DNA from: Mobiluncus sp034180645
GTDB taxonomy: Bacteria > Actinomycetota > Actinomycetes > Actinomycetales > Actinomycetaceae
Direction: 5' to 3'
Length of the DNA: 64,000 nucleotides
NCBI RefSeq assembly: GCF_034180645.1
Contig: NZ_JAXFNY010000006.1
Coordinates: 62,001 to 126,000, forward strand
Shown: positions 9,763-18,371 of the stretch, in pieces
Layout: each line of letters starts with the position of its first letter
How positions within the stretch are numbered: the stretch's first letter is position 1
Notes under the pieces: generated by a model
The model's database searches: none
What the model saw: the letters and a program-made list of their open reading frames with translations, nothing else
What the model was told of the DNA's origin: nothing
Translations under genes and position numbers: made by a program

Positions 9763-10260
9763 TTACCAGTACGGGTCGATATCTTCGGGATGTTTGCCGA
9801 TGAGCTGGGAAGATTCCTCCAGCACCACTCCGTGAATGAGAGAACGCAGATCATCCGTGGAGCGAGCCCGCTGCTCCAGGGGACGGCGATACACCACTAC
9901 CTGGGCGGGCAAACTTTTGCCCGGGTCAGCGCCGAAACCTCTGCCCAAGACCACTGACTCGCTCTCCCAAGGTGCAGGGTCCGAAGGCGGAACGTCCTCC
10001 ACCCCGTACTGGATAGCAGCTAGTTCTGGACAAGCCGCCACCAGGGAGCGAACTTCCTGAATGACCAGTTCATCAAAGGTTTCTCGACGGGTTCGGTAAC
10101 GCGGCAGCATCGCTGGAACCAAGACTCCACGATTGCCCCGGCCATGTCGATCGCGGCAAACATAGGCACGCCTCAGCCGCGGCCCGCTGCTGACATCCCA
10201 GCAAATCTCGCCGCCCAAATCCAAGACACGAACCCGGTTGGTTCCAGTTTTTTCACTCAT
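9763..10260 (-). CDS. Zincin-like (DUF1025-type) metallopeptidase family protein lacking HExxH
   Basis: 165 residues from the ATG at 10260, which has the strong RBS TAGGAG. An upstream in-frame extension to 10329 exists but lacks a good RBS. The body (RDRHGRGNRG, RRETFDELVIQEV, VEDVPPSDPAPWE, VVYRRPLEQRA) matches the actinobacterial branch of the small metallopeptidase family. Where active zincins carry HExxH, this protein reads IHGVVLEESSQLIG, so the catalytic Glu and second His are absent and it is probably not a protease. It is divergent from the DUF3499 gene, a pairing also seen in mycobacteria. Confidence 0.75.
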   Translation of the reverse strand: MSEKTGTNRVRVLDLGGEICWDVSSGPRLRRAYVCRDRHGRGNRGVLVPAMLPRYRTRRETFDELVIQEVRSLVAACPELAAIQYGVEDVPPSDPAPWESESVVLGRGFGADPGKSLPAQVVVYRRPLEQRARSTDDLRSLIHGVVLEESSQLIGKHPEDIDPYW

Positions 10261-10412
10261 TGCTCCTAGCTTATCCCGCGGCGGCACTCGGGTCGAGGAT
10301 GTCCCGTACAAATCGCCGCGAACGCCCAAGTCAAGCTCTCAATCCAGGCTATTTCCCAGCTCGGAATCGGCGTTAACAAGCGAGCCTGACTGCATCTGGC
10401 ACTGGTAGGCAG

Positions 10413-10418
10413 TATGCT
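10413..10418 (+). promoter_or_regulatory. -10 element for a leaderless mRNA (DUF3499 gene)
   Basis: TATGCT ends exactly six bases before the GTG at 10425, so transcription should start at the start codon itself. No Shine-Dalgarno is present. No clear -35 was recognised. Confidence 0.5.
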
Positions 10419-10424
10419 GGGAAA

Positions 10425-10856
10425 GTGACTTATACGCGCCGTTGTTCCAAACCGAGCTGCCCTAATCCGGCGGTGGCGACGATGACTTTTGACTATCGGG
10501 AGCGCAGCGCAATCGTTGGCCCACTCTCTGCCCATCGGAATCCTGGAGCATACGATTTTTGCCGTGAACACGCCGAAAAACTGACGGCGCCACGGGGCTG
10601 GGAGGTCGTCCATTTGACGAATTCCTTTACACCCCCGCCTCCCAACGATGAGGAACTGATGGCTTTGGCCAACGCGGTGAAAGCAGCGGCGCAAAATCCC
10701 GCCCCCCGCCAAACTGTGCATCCCGAAGGCTATCGCGGCCCCTTGGGAAGGGAACCTCAGCCCGGGTGGGGGGATAGCGCGCCCGGAACGCCCGATACCG
10801 CCGGGAAACGCCACGGTCACCTGACTTTAGTGCCGCCCCCGAAACAAGTCAGCTAA
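10425..10856 (+). CDS. DUF3499 family protein
   Basis: 143 residues, GTG start. The N-terminal domain is the actinobacterial DUF3499 fold, with a probable metal site built from CSKPSCPNPA and YDFCREHAEKLTAPRGWEVV (three Cys plus His). The C-terminal ~70 residues are Pro-rich and poorly conserved. No RBS precedes the GTG, but a -10 element ends six bases upstream, which fits a leaderless message. It is divergent from the zincin-like gene and converges on ppa, with a shared hairpin between. Function unknown. Confidence 0.85.
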   Translation: MTYTRRCSKPSCPNPAVATMTFDYRERSAIVGPLSAHRNPGAYDFCREHAEKLTAPRGWEVVHLTNSFTPPPPNDEELMALANAVKAAAQNPAPRQTVHPEGYRGPLGREPQPGWGDSAPGTPDTAGKRHGHLTLVPPPKQVS

Positions 10857-10859
10857 AAC

Positions 10860-10895
10860 ATTAGACCGGCTAACTTAGCTGCTGACCGGTCTAAT
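10860..10895 (-). terminator. Hairpin terminator between DUF3499 gene and ppa
   Basis: Perfect 10-bp inverted repeat ATTAGACCGG / CCGGTCTAAT with a 16-nt loop. On the minus strand it is followed by GTTTTAG, so it fits termination of ppa; it may also stop the convergent plus-strand transcript. Confidence 0.7.
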
Positions 10896-10905
10896 TGTGA
10901 TTCGT

Positions 10906-11436
10906 TCACAAGTGAATGTAGGTGTGCGCGTCAGAGCCTTCCTTGTCCCGGAAACGCTTCCACGAGGCGTGAATTTCTTTCTCCGCTTCTTCTCGGCCGA
11001 CCCAGCTGGCTCCTTCCACCGACTTGCCAGGTTCCAGGTCTTTATAAACCTCAAAGAAGTGCTGAATTTCCAGGCGATGGAACTCCGAAACATCCTCGAG
11101 CTCGGTGCGCCACGCAGCGCGCTGGTCGGTAGCAGGAACACACAGGACTTTATCGTCGCCACCGTGTTCGTCAGTCATACGGAACATTCCCAGCGCCCGG
11201 CACTTGATGACGCATCCGGGGAACGTTGGTTCTTCCAAAAGGACCAAGGCGTCGAGCGGGTCGCCATCCATACCCAGGGAGTCATCAATGAAACCGTAGT
11301 CATCAGGGTAGCGTGTAGAGGTGAACAGCATTCGATCCAAAACAATCCGACCTGTCTCGTGATCGACTTCGTACTTATTGCGATTCCCCTTTGGAATCTC
11401 AATGGTCACATTGAACGTCAAAAAATCTTCAGCCAT
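10906..11436 (-). CDS. ppa: Inorganic pyrophosphatase (family I)
   Basis: Hydrolyses pyrophosphate to phosphate with Mg2+. From MAEDFLTF the protein is about 176 residues and shows the family I signature: IPKGNRNKYEVDHETG, the DGDPLDALVL metal-binding Asp cluster, and DEHGGDDKVLCVP. I chose the ATG at 11436 because it best matches family N-termini. Upstream in-frame ATG 11451 and further codons to 11547 exist, and neither start has a convincing RBS. The gene is divergent from dacB, an arrangement common in Actinobacteria. Confidence 0.93.
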   Translation of the reverse strand: MAEDFLTFNVTIEIPKGNRNKYEVDHETGRIVLDRMLFTSTRYPDDYGFIDDSLGMDGDPLDALVLLEEPTFPGCVIKCRALGMFRMTDEHGGDDKVLCVPATDQRAAWRTELEDVSEFHRLEIQHFFEVYKDLEPGKSVEGASWVGREEAEKEIHASWKRFRDKEGSDAHTYIHL

Positions 11437-11622
11437 TATTTTCTTCGGCATCCTTACTTTTGTGCCACCGGTGTCTCCGGATTGGCATTGCTTTGCATCG
11501 ATGTCACCTGCTTTGGCGAGCATCTCTGTAAAACCATTGTGCCACACCCGCCCCCCAGAGCGACATCTTCTATACTAGATGGGGTTGTTTCCGAACAGAA
11601 AACCGTTTGACAAGGGGGGTCG

Positions 11623-13278
11623 GTGCGCGCCAAAGGACGACTAAACGCAACGATAATCGCAGGCGCCCTGATTCTCGGCGGCGCTTACGTCGGTGCTGAC
11701 GGAGCGGACTTAGTGCCAGGTATTTTGACCTTCAAACCACCTCTCCCCCGAGTGGTTCCATTCCCTGATTCCCCCGCAGTCAACCCCGAGCCTACCGAGA
11801 TTCCTCTCTTTGCCAAATCCACCGATTTCGATGCCAATACTTATAAAACCTTAGTGCGCCAATTCGCCACAGATTACCGCCTCGCCAACGCGAAACTCTC
11901 CTTCTGGGTAGGCGACCGGGATGGTGTGGAACTGGCCTCTTATGAGCCCCAAAGCGCACTTACTGCTGCTTCTACGACAAAACTACTCACCGCGGTGGCG
12001 GCACTGCACGAATTCGGCCCGGAGGCGCGAGCTCGCACGGTAGTGGCCTGGGATAACGATAAGCGCAAGCTGTTTTTAATCGGCGGCGGCGATGCGCTGC
12101 TGGGGTTAGGGGCGGACGCTCCGCGTTCCATAAAAGGCTACGCCGGCCTAGACACTCTCGCGACTGACACGATTGTGGCACTTTCCTCCCAAACTCCAGG
12201 GAAATCTGAACATCACGAGGCCTCCCCCACCAACAAATCGGTGGCCTCGATCACGAACGCACCGGCCTCTGAGAACAATGCCCCCACGGGCAGCCTGTTG
12301 AATGGAAAGCCCTACACGTTGGTGTTGGACACCTCCTGGTTTGGCTCTGAAACAGCCTCTCCATTTTGGCGTGAGGGAGATAACCGCTGGGTCGGCCCTA
12401 TTCAAGGCATGGCCATCAATACCGGTCTGGTCGACCCGAACTCTGACAATGGATATCACCCGGATGCTGCACAGGTTGTAGGTCAGGCATTTGCCGAGGC
12501 CTTGAATCGTTTAGGCGGGGCAGGACCAGCCAAAATCGAGGTAGGAAAATCTGGTTTGGCCTCGAATAAGCTCCTGGACCCGCTCTCCGAGCTACCGCAA
12601 ATCGCTACTGAGGTTTCCACCAGTCACGGTCCGACCCCGATTGCCTACGCACAAGGGGCACCGCTCGCTCAGGTGGAACGGCAAATGTTAAAGATTTCGG
12701 ATAATACTTTGGCTGAAAGCCTTGGGCGGCTGGTAGCGCTGCACCGTAAGGCAAAACCGACATTCGCTGCCTCCGGGGCGGCGGTCATGGATTCTCTGCG
12801 GGAATTGGGCTTGGACTTGGGCGAAACTGAATTGAAAGGCTGCTCGGGGCTGGCTTATGACACCCGGATACCTGCCCGAGTTTTAGCGGATGCGGTGCGG
12901 TTATCAATGCGTAAAGACCATCCCGAACTGCATTCTGTTACTGCCAATGTCCCGGTAGCCGGGGCAGACGGTACTCTGGAACACGTTTACCAGGGCACTT
13001 TTGCCGCGGGAGTGGTTCGCGGCAAAACCGGCACGTTGGGAATTACGAATTCTCTGGCAGGGACATTCGTGCGCAATAACCAGGAGTTCGTCTATGCCCT
13101 GGTCATCTCCGGTTACCCGGAATCTCAGGGCGGACCCAGTATTCAAGCTAAACAGATGTTCATCAACGGTTTGCTCGGCGCGACAACCTCTTTCTCTAAC
13201 GTCGACCCGAAGAGCCAGCCGTCCACCCCTGCTCCAAATGCCCCCGCGCCGGCGAATCCCGCTGCTCCCGTCGACTAA
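11623..13278 (+). CDS. dacB: D-alanyl-D-alanine carboxypeptidase/endopeptidase (PBP4 type)
   Basis: Penicillin-binding protein of peptidase family S13 that trims peptidoglycan stem peptides outside the membrane. The 551 residues begin with an N-terminal hydrophobic segment (about 8-24), then the SxxK motif STTK at 117-120, an SDN motif in KISDNTLAESLG, and the KTG triad motif in RGKTGTLGITNS. The last ~25 residues are Pro/Ala-rich. It starts at GTG 11623 with AAGGGGGG upstream; a TATACT at 11573-11578 is a likely -10. It is monocistronic and divergent from ppa. Confidence 0.92.
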   Translation: MRAKGRLNATIIAGALILGGAYVGADGADLVPGILTFKPPLPRVVPFPDSPAVNPEPTEIPLFAKSTDFDANTYKTLVRQFATDYRLANAKLSFWVGDRDGVELASYEPQSALTAASTTKLLTAVAALHEFGPEARARTVVAWDNDKRKLFLIGGGDALLGLGADAPRSIKGYAGLDTLATDTIVALSSQTPGKSEHHEASPTNKSVASITNAPASENNAPTGSLLNGKPYTLVLDTSWFGSETASPFWREGDNRWVGPIQGMAINTGLVDPNSDNGYHPDAAQVVGQAFAEALNRLGGAGPAKIEVGKSGLASNKLLDPLSELPQIATEVSTSHGPTPIAYAQGAPLAQVERQMLKISDNTLAESLGRLVALHRKAKPTFAASGAAVMDSLRELGLDLGETELKGCSGLAYDTRIPARVLADAVRLSMRKDHPELHSVTANVPVAGADGTLEHVYQGTFAAGVVRGKTGTLGITNSLAGTFVRNNQEFVYALVISGYPESQGGPSIQAKQMFINGLLGATTSFSNVDPKSQPSTPAPNAPAPANPAAPVD

Positions 13279-13331
13279 AACAGCCGCATCCCACATTCTG
13301 AAATACTGGTTTCGCTTTTTGGCTGCGAGAT

Positions 13332-13340
13332 TGCTACAAT
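13332..13340 (+). promoter_or_regulatory. Extended -10 promoter of the met locus
   Basis: TGCTACAAT (extended -10 TGnTACAAT) with TACAAT at 13335-13340. The predicted start of transcription is the A of the ATG at 13347. The -35 region is poor, as expected for an extended -10 promoter. Confidence 0.6.
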
Positions 13341-13346
13341 CGCAAC

Positions 13347-13370
13347 ATGACTAAACGAATGCCTCGCTGA
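13347..13370 (+). CDS. Putative leaderless leader peptide MTKRMPR upstream of metY
   Basis: A seven-codon ORF (ATG to TGA) whose ATG lies exactly seven bases after the last base of TACAAT, so it would be translated from the 5' end of the mRNA. Its stop codon lies inside an 18-bp palindrome. Short leaderless ORFs ahead of sulfur and methionine genes are known in other Actinobacteria, where ribosome stalling or stop position changes downstream RNA folding. That this one is translated and regulatory is inference. Confidence 0.4.
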   Translation: MTKRMPR

Positions 13371-13422
13371 CGTGCACGTCAGCCTCTAAACGTCCAGCGC
13401 CACGTCCGGTGCTGAGCATTCG
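13356..13422 (+). promoter_or_regulatory. Nested inverted repeats in the metY 5' leader (possible three-way junction or operator)
   Basis: Outer repeat CGAATGC (13356-13362) pairs with GCATTCG (13416-13422). Inside it are a perfect 18-bp palindrome GCTGACGTGCACGTCAGC (13366-13383) and a 7-bp stem CAGCGCC (13395-13401) / GGTGCTG (13408-13414) with a six-base loop. As RNA this can form a three-way junction; as DNA the palindrome could be the operator of a TetR-type repressor. It does not match the SAM riboswitch consensus sequences I can recall. Confidence 0.45.
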
Positions 13423-13506
13423 TATCTCCATGTTCCTGCGTGCCCGTCAGAGTCAAAATCTTTGGGACAAGTTTGTACAGCCATAACTCACGCAAAGGAA
13501 ACTACG

Positions 13507-14880
13507 ATGTCTAAAACCACTATTGGACCCAACTGGGTCGACCACCCCGAATGGGGTTTCGATACTCTGCAAATTCATGCCGGCTACACCGGCGATCCGA
13601 CCACCGGCACGCAAACGGTGCCGATTTATGCCACGAACGCGTTTCACTTCCCCAGTGTGGAATCGGCGGCTGCCCGTTTTGCTTTGCAGGAGCTGGGACC
13701 GATTTATTCCCGCCTGGGTAATCCCACCAACGATGCTTTGGAAGCTCGGATTGCTGCGCTGGAAGGCGGGGCCGGGGCGATTGCCACCGGGTCGGGTCAA
13801 GCTGCCATCACGCTAACTATTTTGACTTTGGCATCGAAAGGTCAAAATGTGGTGGCCTCAAACTCGATTTACGGGGGCACCTTCAACCTCCTGGGCCATA
13901 CTTTAGAACGCCTCGGCATCGAAGTGCGTTTTGTTGACGATCCTCGTGACATTAGCCAGTGGGCAGCCCGCACGGACGCAAACACGGCGGCTTACTACGG
14001 GGAGCTGGTGCCCAATCCGCAAGGCGATGTACTGGATCTCGAACCGTTAGCCCAAACCGCACACCAAGCCGGGGTTCCACTCATTGTCGACAATACGGTG
14101 CCTACCCCTTATCTGTGCCGTCCCATCGAGTTCGGGGCGGATATCGTAGTGCATTCCGCCACCAAGTACCTGGGCGGACACGGGTCAGCCATGCTCGGTA
14201 TCGTGGTTGATTCCGGCCGTTTTGATTACGCTGCAGCGAAAGCAGCCTCGCGTTTCCCCGGTTTCAACACTCCCGACCCTTCCTATCACGGGGTTATTTA
14301 TGCCCGCGATTTCGGTGTTCAGGGAGCATTGGGGGCGAACCTGGCGTTTATTTTGAAAGCGCGTGTAGAAGGCCAGCGGGACTTGGGCTTCGTGGCTTCA
14401 CCTTTCGCGGTGTGGACAGTCGGACTGGGAGTGGATACGTTGAGCCTGCGGATGGAACGCCATATTGCCAACACTCGTCTGGTCGCTGAATTCCTGGAGT
14501 CTCAGGTGGGCGCGGGCTTAGTGGAGACGGTGCGGTGGTCCTCGCTACCTTCCTCCCCGTTCTATGCCCTGGCCCAAAAATATACCCCGAAGGGGTGCGG
14601 TTCCCTGTTGAACTTCGATTTGGCCGGAGGCCTACAAGCCGGTAAAGCATTTATCAATTCCCTGGAATTACTGGCAAATGTCGCTAATATCGGAGATGTG
14701 CGTTCCTTGGCGATTCACCCGGCTTCCACCACTCATGCTCAGCTGACTACAGCCGAACTGTTGGCGCAGGGCATCACGCCCGGTACCGTCAGGCTGTCGA
14801 TTGGCACCGAAGACCCCAAGGATATTTTGGCTGACATTCAGCGCGGTCTGACCGCGGCACGGCAGGCGAATGCCGCGTAA
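13507..14880 (+). CDS. metY: O-acetylhomoserine sulfhydrylase
   Basis: PLP enzyme that makes homocysteine from O-acetylhomoserine and sulfide, the direct sulfhydrylation route to methionine. 457 residues of the Cys/Met metabolism PLP family: YATNAFHFPSVESAA, SRLGNPTND, GSGQAAIT, and the PLP-lysine in VHSATKYLGGHGSAM. I chose the ATG at 13507 because AAAGGA precedes it and MSKTTIGPNWVDHP matches family starts; an in-frame TTG at 13462 is unlikely. The substrate is supplied by MetX, encoded three genes downstream. It is the first structural gene of a locus with a long structured leader. Confidence 0.94.
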   Translation: MSKTTIGPNWVDHPEWGFDTLQIHAGYTGDPTTGTQTVPIYATNAFHFPSVESAAARFALQELGPIYSRLGNPTNDALEARIAALEGGAGAIATGSGQAAITLTILTLASKGQNVVASNSIYGGTFNLLGHTLERLGIEVRFVDDPRDISQWAARTDANTAAYYGELVPNPQGDVLDLEPLAQTAHQAGVPLIVDNTVPTPYLCRPIEFGADIVVHSATKYLGGHGSAMLGIVVDSGRFDYAAAKAASRFPGFNTPDPSYHGVIYARDFGVQGALGANLAFILKARVEGQRDLGFVASPFAVWTVGLGVDTLSLRMERHIANTRLVAEFLESQVGAGLVETVRWSSLPSSPFYALAQKYTPKGCGSLLNFDLAGGLQAGKAFINSLELLANVANIGDVRSLAIHPASTTHAQLTTAELLAQGITPGTVRLSIGTEDPKDILADIQRGLTAARQANAA

Positions 14881-14913
14881 CTGGATGAAACTATCTCTCG
14901 CTTAGGAAAACCG

Positions 14914-15933
14914 ATGACTATCAAAGACCTCTACGCGGCTCACCGCCCCGCGCTATCGCCTCCCGGTGAGGCTGGCTCTACCCCTCGCGGGGACGGGTCA
15001 GGGCGAGACTTGCGGGTATCGTACGAGCTGTATCCGCCGCGCAATGCCCGCCCGACCTCCCAGGCCTGGGCAGGCATAGACCGGCTTTTAGATTCTCGTC
15101 CCGATTACGTCTCCGTAACTTTTGGAACGAGTGGTACAGCACCGGATGCTTCACAATCCGTCCTCTGGCATGCTTTGAAGCGTTCGGGGCGGCCTGTCCT
15201 GGCTCATCTGACCTGCGTGGGGAAAACCCGGGCCAAGCTGGTGGGAATCGTTCAAGACATGATGGACTTAGGAGTGCGCGATTTCCTCGCACTGCGCGGG
15301 GATGAGGCACCGGAGGATGAGCCAGGAGAAGCAGAATCGGGCGAATTTGACCGAGCGTTCCAACTTGTGCAGCTGATTCGAGAGGTTTCCGCTGATTACC
15401 TCGGGGACGAACACGCCGTCAGTATCGCGGTGGCTGCCTATCCGGCGGGAAGCATTCAGACCCGCACGGATGCGGTTCAGGCTCTGGCGCAAAAGCAGGC
15501 GGCCGGCGCTGATTTTGCTATCACTCAGGTGTTTTACCGAGCCCAGGACTATGCCGAGTTGGTTCAGTCAGCAACGTACCAGGGCGTGACGATACCCATT
15601 GTTCCGGGAATCATTCCGTTTACAGATGTGCGCCGTCTCCAGCGTCTCGAGGGTCTCACCGGGGTACCGGTGCCGGAAAAGATTATGACCTTAGCTAATA
15701 TCGCCGATCCTGCCGAGAGAATCTTGGAGAGCCTGGGTGCCACCCTGGATTTCGTCAACGATCTCATCGAAGCCAACGCGCCCGGCATTCACTTTTACAC
15801 GTTTAACCGACCCCGGCCAGTATTGGACTTGGTGGAGCACCTGCGTTCTCGCGGATTTGCCCACGTGGACCAGGAAGATTCGCACGACCTGCTCGGGCTG
15901 ATGAACGCCGCCATGCACCGCATCTCTCCCTAA
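14914..15933 (+). CDS. metF: Methylenetetrahydrofolate reductase
   Basis: Reduces 5,10-methylene-THF to 5-methyl-THF, the methyl donor used by MetE in the next gene. 339 residues, FAD-binding TIM barrel: SYELYPPRN, the RGDEAPED loop, DFAITQVFYRAQDY and GIHFYTFNRP are all diagnostic. The ATG follows TTAGGAAA. The N-terminal ~25 residues before the barrel are Pro/Gly-rich and longer than in E. coli MetF. It lies 33 bp after metY and 92 bp before metE, so it is probably co-transcribed. Confidence 0.95.
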   Translation: MTIKDLYAAHRPALSPPGEAGSTPRGDGSGRDLRVSYELYPPRNARPTSQAWAGIDRLLDSRPDYVSVTFGTSGTAPDASQSVLWHALKRSGRPVLAHLTCVGKTRAKLVGIVQDMMDLGVRDFLALRGDEAPEDEPGEAESGEFDRAFQLVQLIREVSADYLGDEHAVSIAVAAYPAGSIQTRTDAVQALAQKQAAGADFAITQVFYRAQDYAELVQSATYQGVTIPIVPGIIPFTDVRRLQRLEGLTGVPVPEKIMTLANIADPAERILESLGATLDFVNDLIEANAPGIHFYTFNRPRPVLDLVEHLRSRGFAHVDQEDSHDLLGLMNAAMHRISP

Positions 15934-16025
15934 GTTCTGTTGCTCGATAAACCCGGCAGACCGAACCAAACCGAACTTAACAAAGAAAAACATACATTCG
16001 AACCTATTGAAGGGATTTATAGAAA

Positions 16026-18341
16026 ATGACTGAAAAGCAGCCTTTTCCCGCCGCGACCGTAGCGGGTTACCCCCGGATTGGCGCAAACCGCGAACTGAAG
16101 CGAAGCCTGGAGCACTACTGGGCTCAAAAAATCGACCGCGCCACCTTCGACACCCAGATAAAACAACAGTTGGCGACACGTATCAGCCACCTGAAAGACT
16201 TGGGATTGAACGAACCGGGGGCCAATCCTGCAGACTTTGTCCTCTACGACCAGGTTTTGGCCCTGACTTGTGCGCTAGGGGCGGTACCCCAGCGTTTTGG
16301 TAACCTGGTGCGCCCCGACGGCTCCCTGGACGTGGACGGAGAGTTCACTCTAGCCCGGGGCATTGATGATAAACCAGCTTTGGAAATGACTAAGTGGTTC
16401 GACACGAATTATCACTACCTGGTCCCCGAAATCGGCCCGTACACTCAGATTTCCGCCGTAGCCAATCCTTGGCTGGAACAGGTGAAGGCCGGAGGTAGCG
16501 CAGTGCGTCCGGTCCTCACCGGTCCGGTTACCTATCTGTTGGGAGCGAAAGCCAGCGCGGACGCCCCCGCTCATTTCCATCCCCTGAAACGACTGGACGC
16601 AGTATTGGCTGGATTCGAGGTTTTCCTCAGCCAGTTCGCGGCGGCCGGAGTAACTTGGGTTCAGTTTGACGAGCCGGCTTTGGTGTGTGACACCTGGTCG
16701 ACTTCCCGCGAGGAAGTGCTGGCGGCAGCTCGTAAAACCTATGAATTCCTGAGCAAATTGACCAATCGTCCCCAAATTTTTGTCAATGCCCCGTACGGAC
16801 CGTTGGGCCTCGATGGGCTAAACGTGCTGAGCGCCACCGATGTGGAAGCCATCGGCCTGGATTTGGTCGCCGGCCCGGTCCCGAGCCGCGAGGACCTACA
16901 GGCCCTCGGGGACAAAACCCTGGTGGCGGGCATCGTTTCCGGTCGCAACGTGTGGCGTACCGACTTGCGACAGGCCCTCGAGACTTTGCAAGCAATTCAC
17001 CAGGTCGTCCCGAACCTCAGCGTGTCGACCTCGACTTCGCTACAACATGTCCCTCACGATGCGACCAAAGAAACGTCCCTGGATCCACAAGTGCGTTCCT
17101 GGTTGGCTTTTGCGGACCAAAAGATTGCCGAGGTACAGACCTTGGCGCGCGGCTTGGCGGATCCCGATTCCATCACCGCTGAACTGGCGGAAAATGCCAA
17201 AATCTTGGCTTCCCGCGCCAACCATCCAGGAGTGAAACGTGCCGAGGTGCGTCAGGCTACCGCGGCCGTGACGGCTGCCGACCGGACTCGCGCCCCCTAT
17301 CCGCAACGTTTGGCGGCACAAGCGGAGATTTTGCAGTTGCCCCTGCTGCCCACCACTACGATTGGTTCTTTCCCGCAAACCACCGAGATTCGCCAGGCTC
17401 GAGCCGCGTTCCGCCGCCACGAAATCGATGAGGCTCAATATGATGAGGAAATCCGCAATGAGATTGCTCGGGTCGTAAAACTGCAGGAAGATCTCGGTTT
17501 GGACGTGCTGGTACACGGGGAAGCAGAACGCAATGACATGGTGCAGTTCTTCGCCGAAAACCTGGAAGGTTTCGCCACCACGGAGCACGGCTGGGTACAG
17601 TCCTACGGCTCACGCTGTACTCGACCCTCGATTTTGTGGGGGGACATCACACGTTCCCACCCGATAACGGTTGAGTGGTCCACTTATGCCCAATCCCTCA
17701 CCGCAAAACCAATGAAAGGAATGCTGACCGGCCCTGTCACCATCATGGCGTGGTCTTTTGTCCGCGATGATGAGGCTCGTGCGGAGGTGGCGGATCAACT
17801 GGGGTTGGCGCTGCGAGCCGAGATCGCCGACCTCAATGCGGCTGGCATCAAGATTGTGCAGGTGGATGAACCGGCCATCCGCGAGCTGTTGCCGCTGCGC
17901 GCAGCGGGACGGGAGAAATATTTGCAATGGTCCGTGGGAGCTTTCCGTTTAGCCACCGGCGGGGCTCCTAAAGAGCTACAAATCCATACTCACCTGTGCT
18001 ATTCGGAGTTCAACGTGGTGGTGGACGCAATCGATCACCTGGATGCGGACGTCACTTCGATTGAGGCCAGTCGTTCCAAGATGGACATTTTGCCGGCTGT
18101 GCACGAGCACGGTTTCGAGCGTGGACTGGGACCGGGAATTTGGGATATTCACTCTCCCCGGGTACCGAAACTCGATGAGGAAGTAGGGCTGCTGGAAAAG
18201 GCCGTCGCCGCTTTGGACCCCCACCAAGTTTGGGTCAACCCGGACTGCGGGTTGAAAACCCGCGCCTATCCCGAAACGGTGGCCACCTTAGAGAACTTGG
18301 TCGGAGCCGCGAGGGCGGTGCGCGCGAAGCTCGAAGCCTGA
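16026..18341 (+). CDS. metE: Cobalamin-independent methionine synthase
   Basis: Transfers the methyl group of 5-methyltetrahydropteroyl-triglutamate to homocysteine. 771 residues, the usual length for the two-barrel enzyme. The N-terminal barrel opens with GYPRIGANRELK; the catalytic barrel has TTTIGSFPQT, LVHGEAERNDMVQ, and zinc ligands in the HTHLCYSEF motif (His, Cys), the ExS region and WVNPDCGLKTR (Cys). RBS GAAGGGA lies ten bases before the ATG. Needing no B12, it lets this locus finish methionine synthesis without cobalamin. Confidence 0.97.
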   Translation: MTEKQPFPAATVAGYPRIGANRELKRSLEHYWAQKIDRATFDTQIKQQLATRISHLKDLGLNEPGANPADFVLYDQVLALTCALGAVPQRFGNLVRPDGSLDVDGEFTLARGIDDKPALEMTKWFDTNYHYLVPEIGPYTQISAVANPWLEQVKAGGSAVRPVLTGPVTYLLGAKASADAPAHFHPLKRLDAVLAGFEVFLSQFAAAGVTWVQFDEPALVCDTWSTSREEVLAAARKTYEFLSKLTNRPQIFVNAPYGPLGLDGLNVLSATDVEAIGLDLVAGPVPSREDLQALGDKTLVAGIVSGRNVWRTDLRQALETLQAIHQVVPNLSVSTSTSLQHVPHDATKETSLDPQVRSWLAFADQKIAEVQTLARGLADPDSITAELAENAKILASRANHPGVKRAEVRQATAAVTAADRTRAPYPQRLAAQAEILQLPLLPTTTIGSFPQTTEIRQARAAFRRHEIDEAQYDEEIRNEIARVVKLQEDLGLDVLVHGEAERNDMVQFFAENLEGFATTEHGWVQSYGSRCTRPSILWGDITRSHPITVEWSTYAQSLTAKPMKGMLTGPVTIMAWSFVRDDEARAEVADQLGLALRAEIADLNAAGIKIVQVDEPAIRELLPLRAAGREKYLQWSVGAFRLATGGAPKELQIHTHLCYSEFNVVVDAIDHLDADVTSIEASRSKMDILPAVHEHGFERGLGPGIWDIHSPRVPKLDEEVGLLEKAVAALDPHQVWVNPDCGLKTRAYPETVATLENLVGAARAVRAKLEA

Positions 18342-18371
18342 ACCTGAAAACCGTAGACCATAAGGATAGCG

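Noticed and set aside
13356..13422. Known SAM riboswitch upstream of metY
   Set aside because: The stems do not carry the conserved core sequences of the SAM riboswitch classes I can recall; left as an unassigned structure.
13430..13486. Second short ORF (19 codons) in the metY leader
   Set aside because: No RBS or promoter, and it lies downstream of the structured region; kept only as a possibility if the leader is translated.
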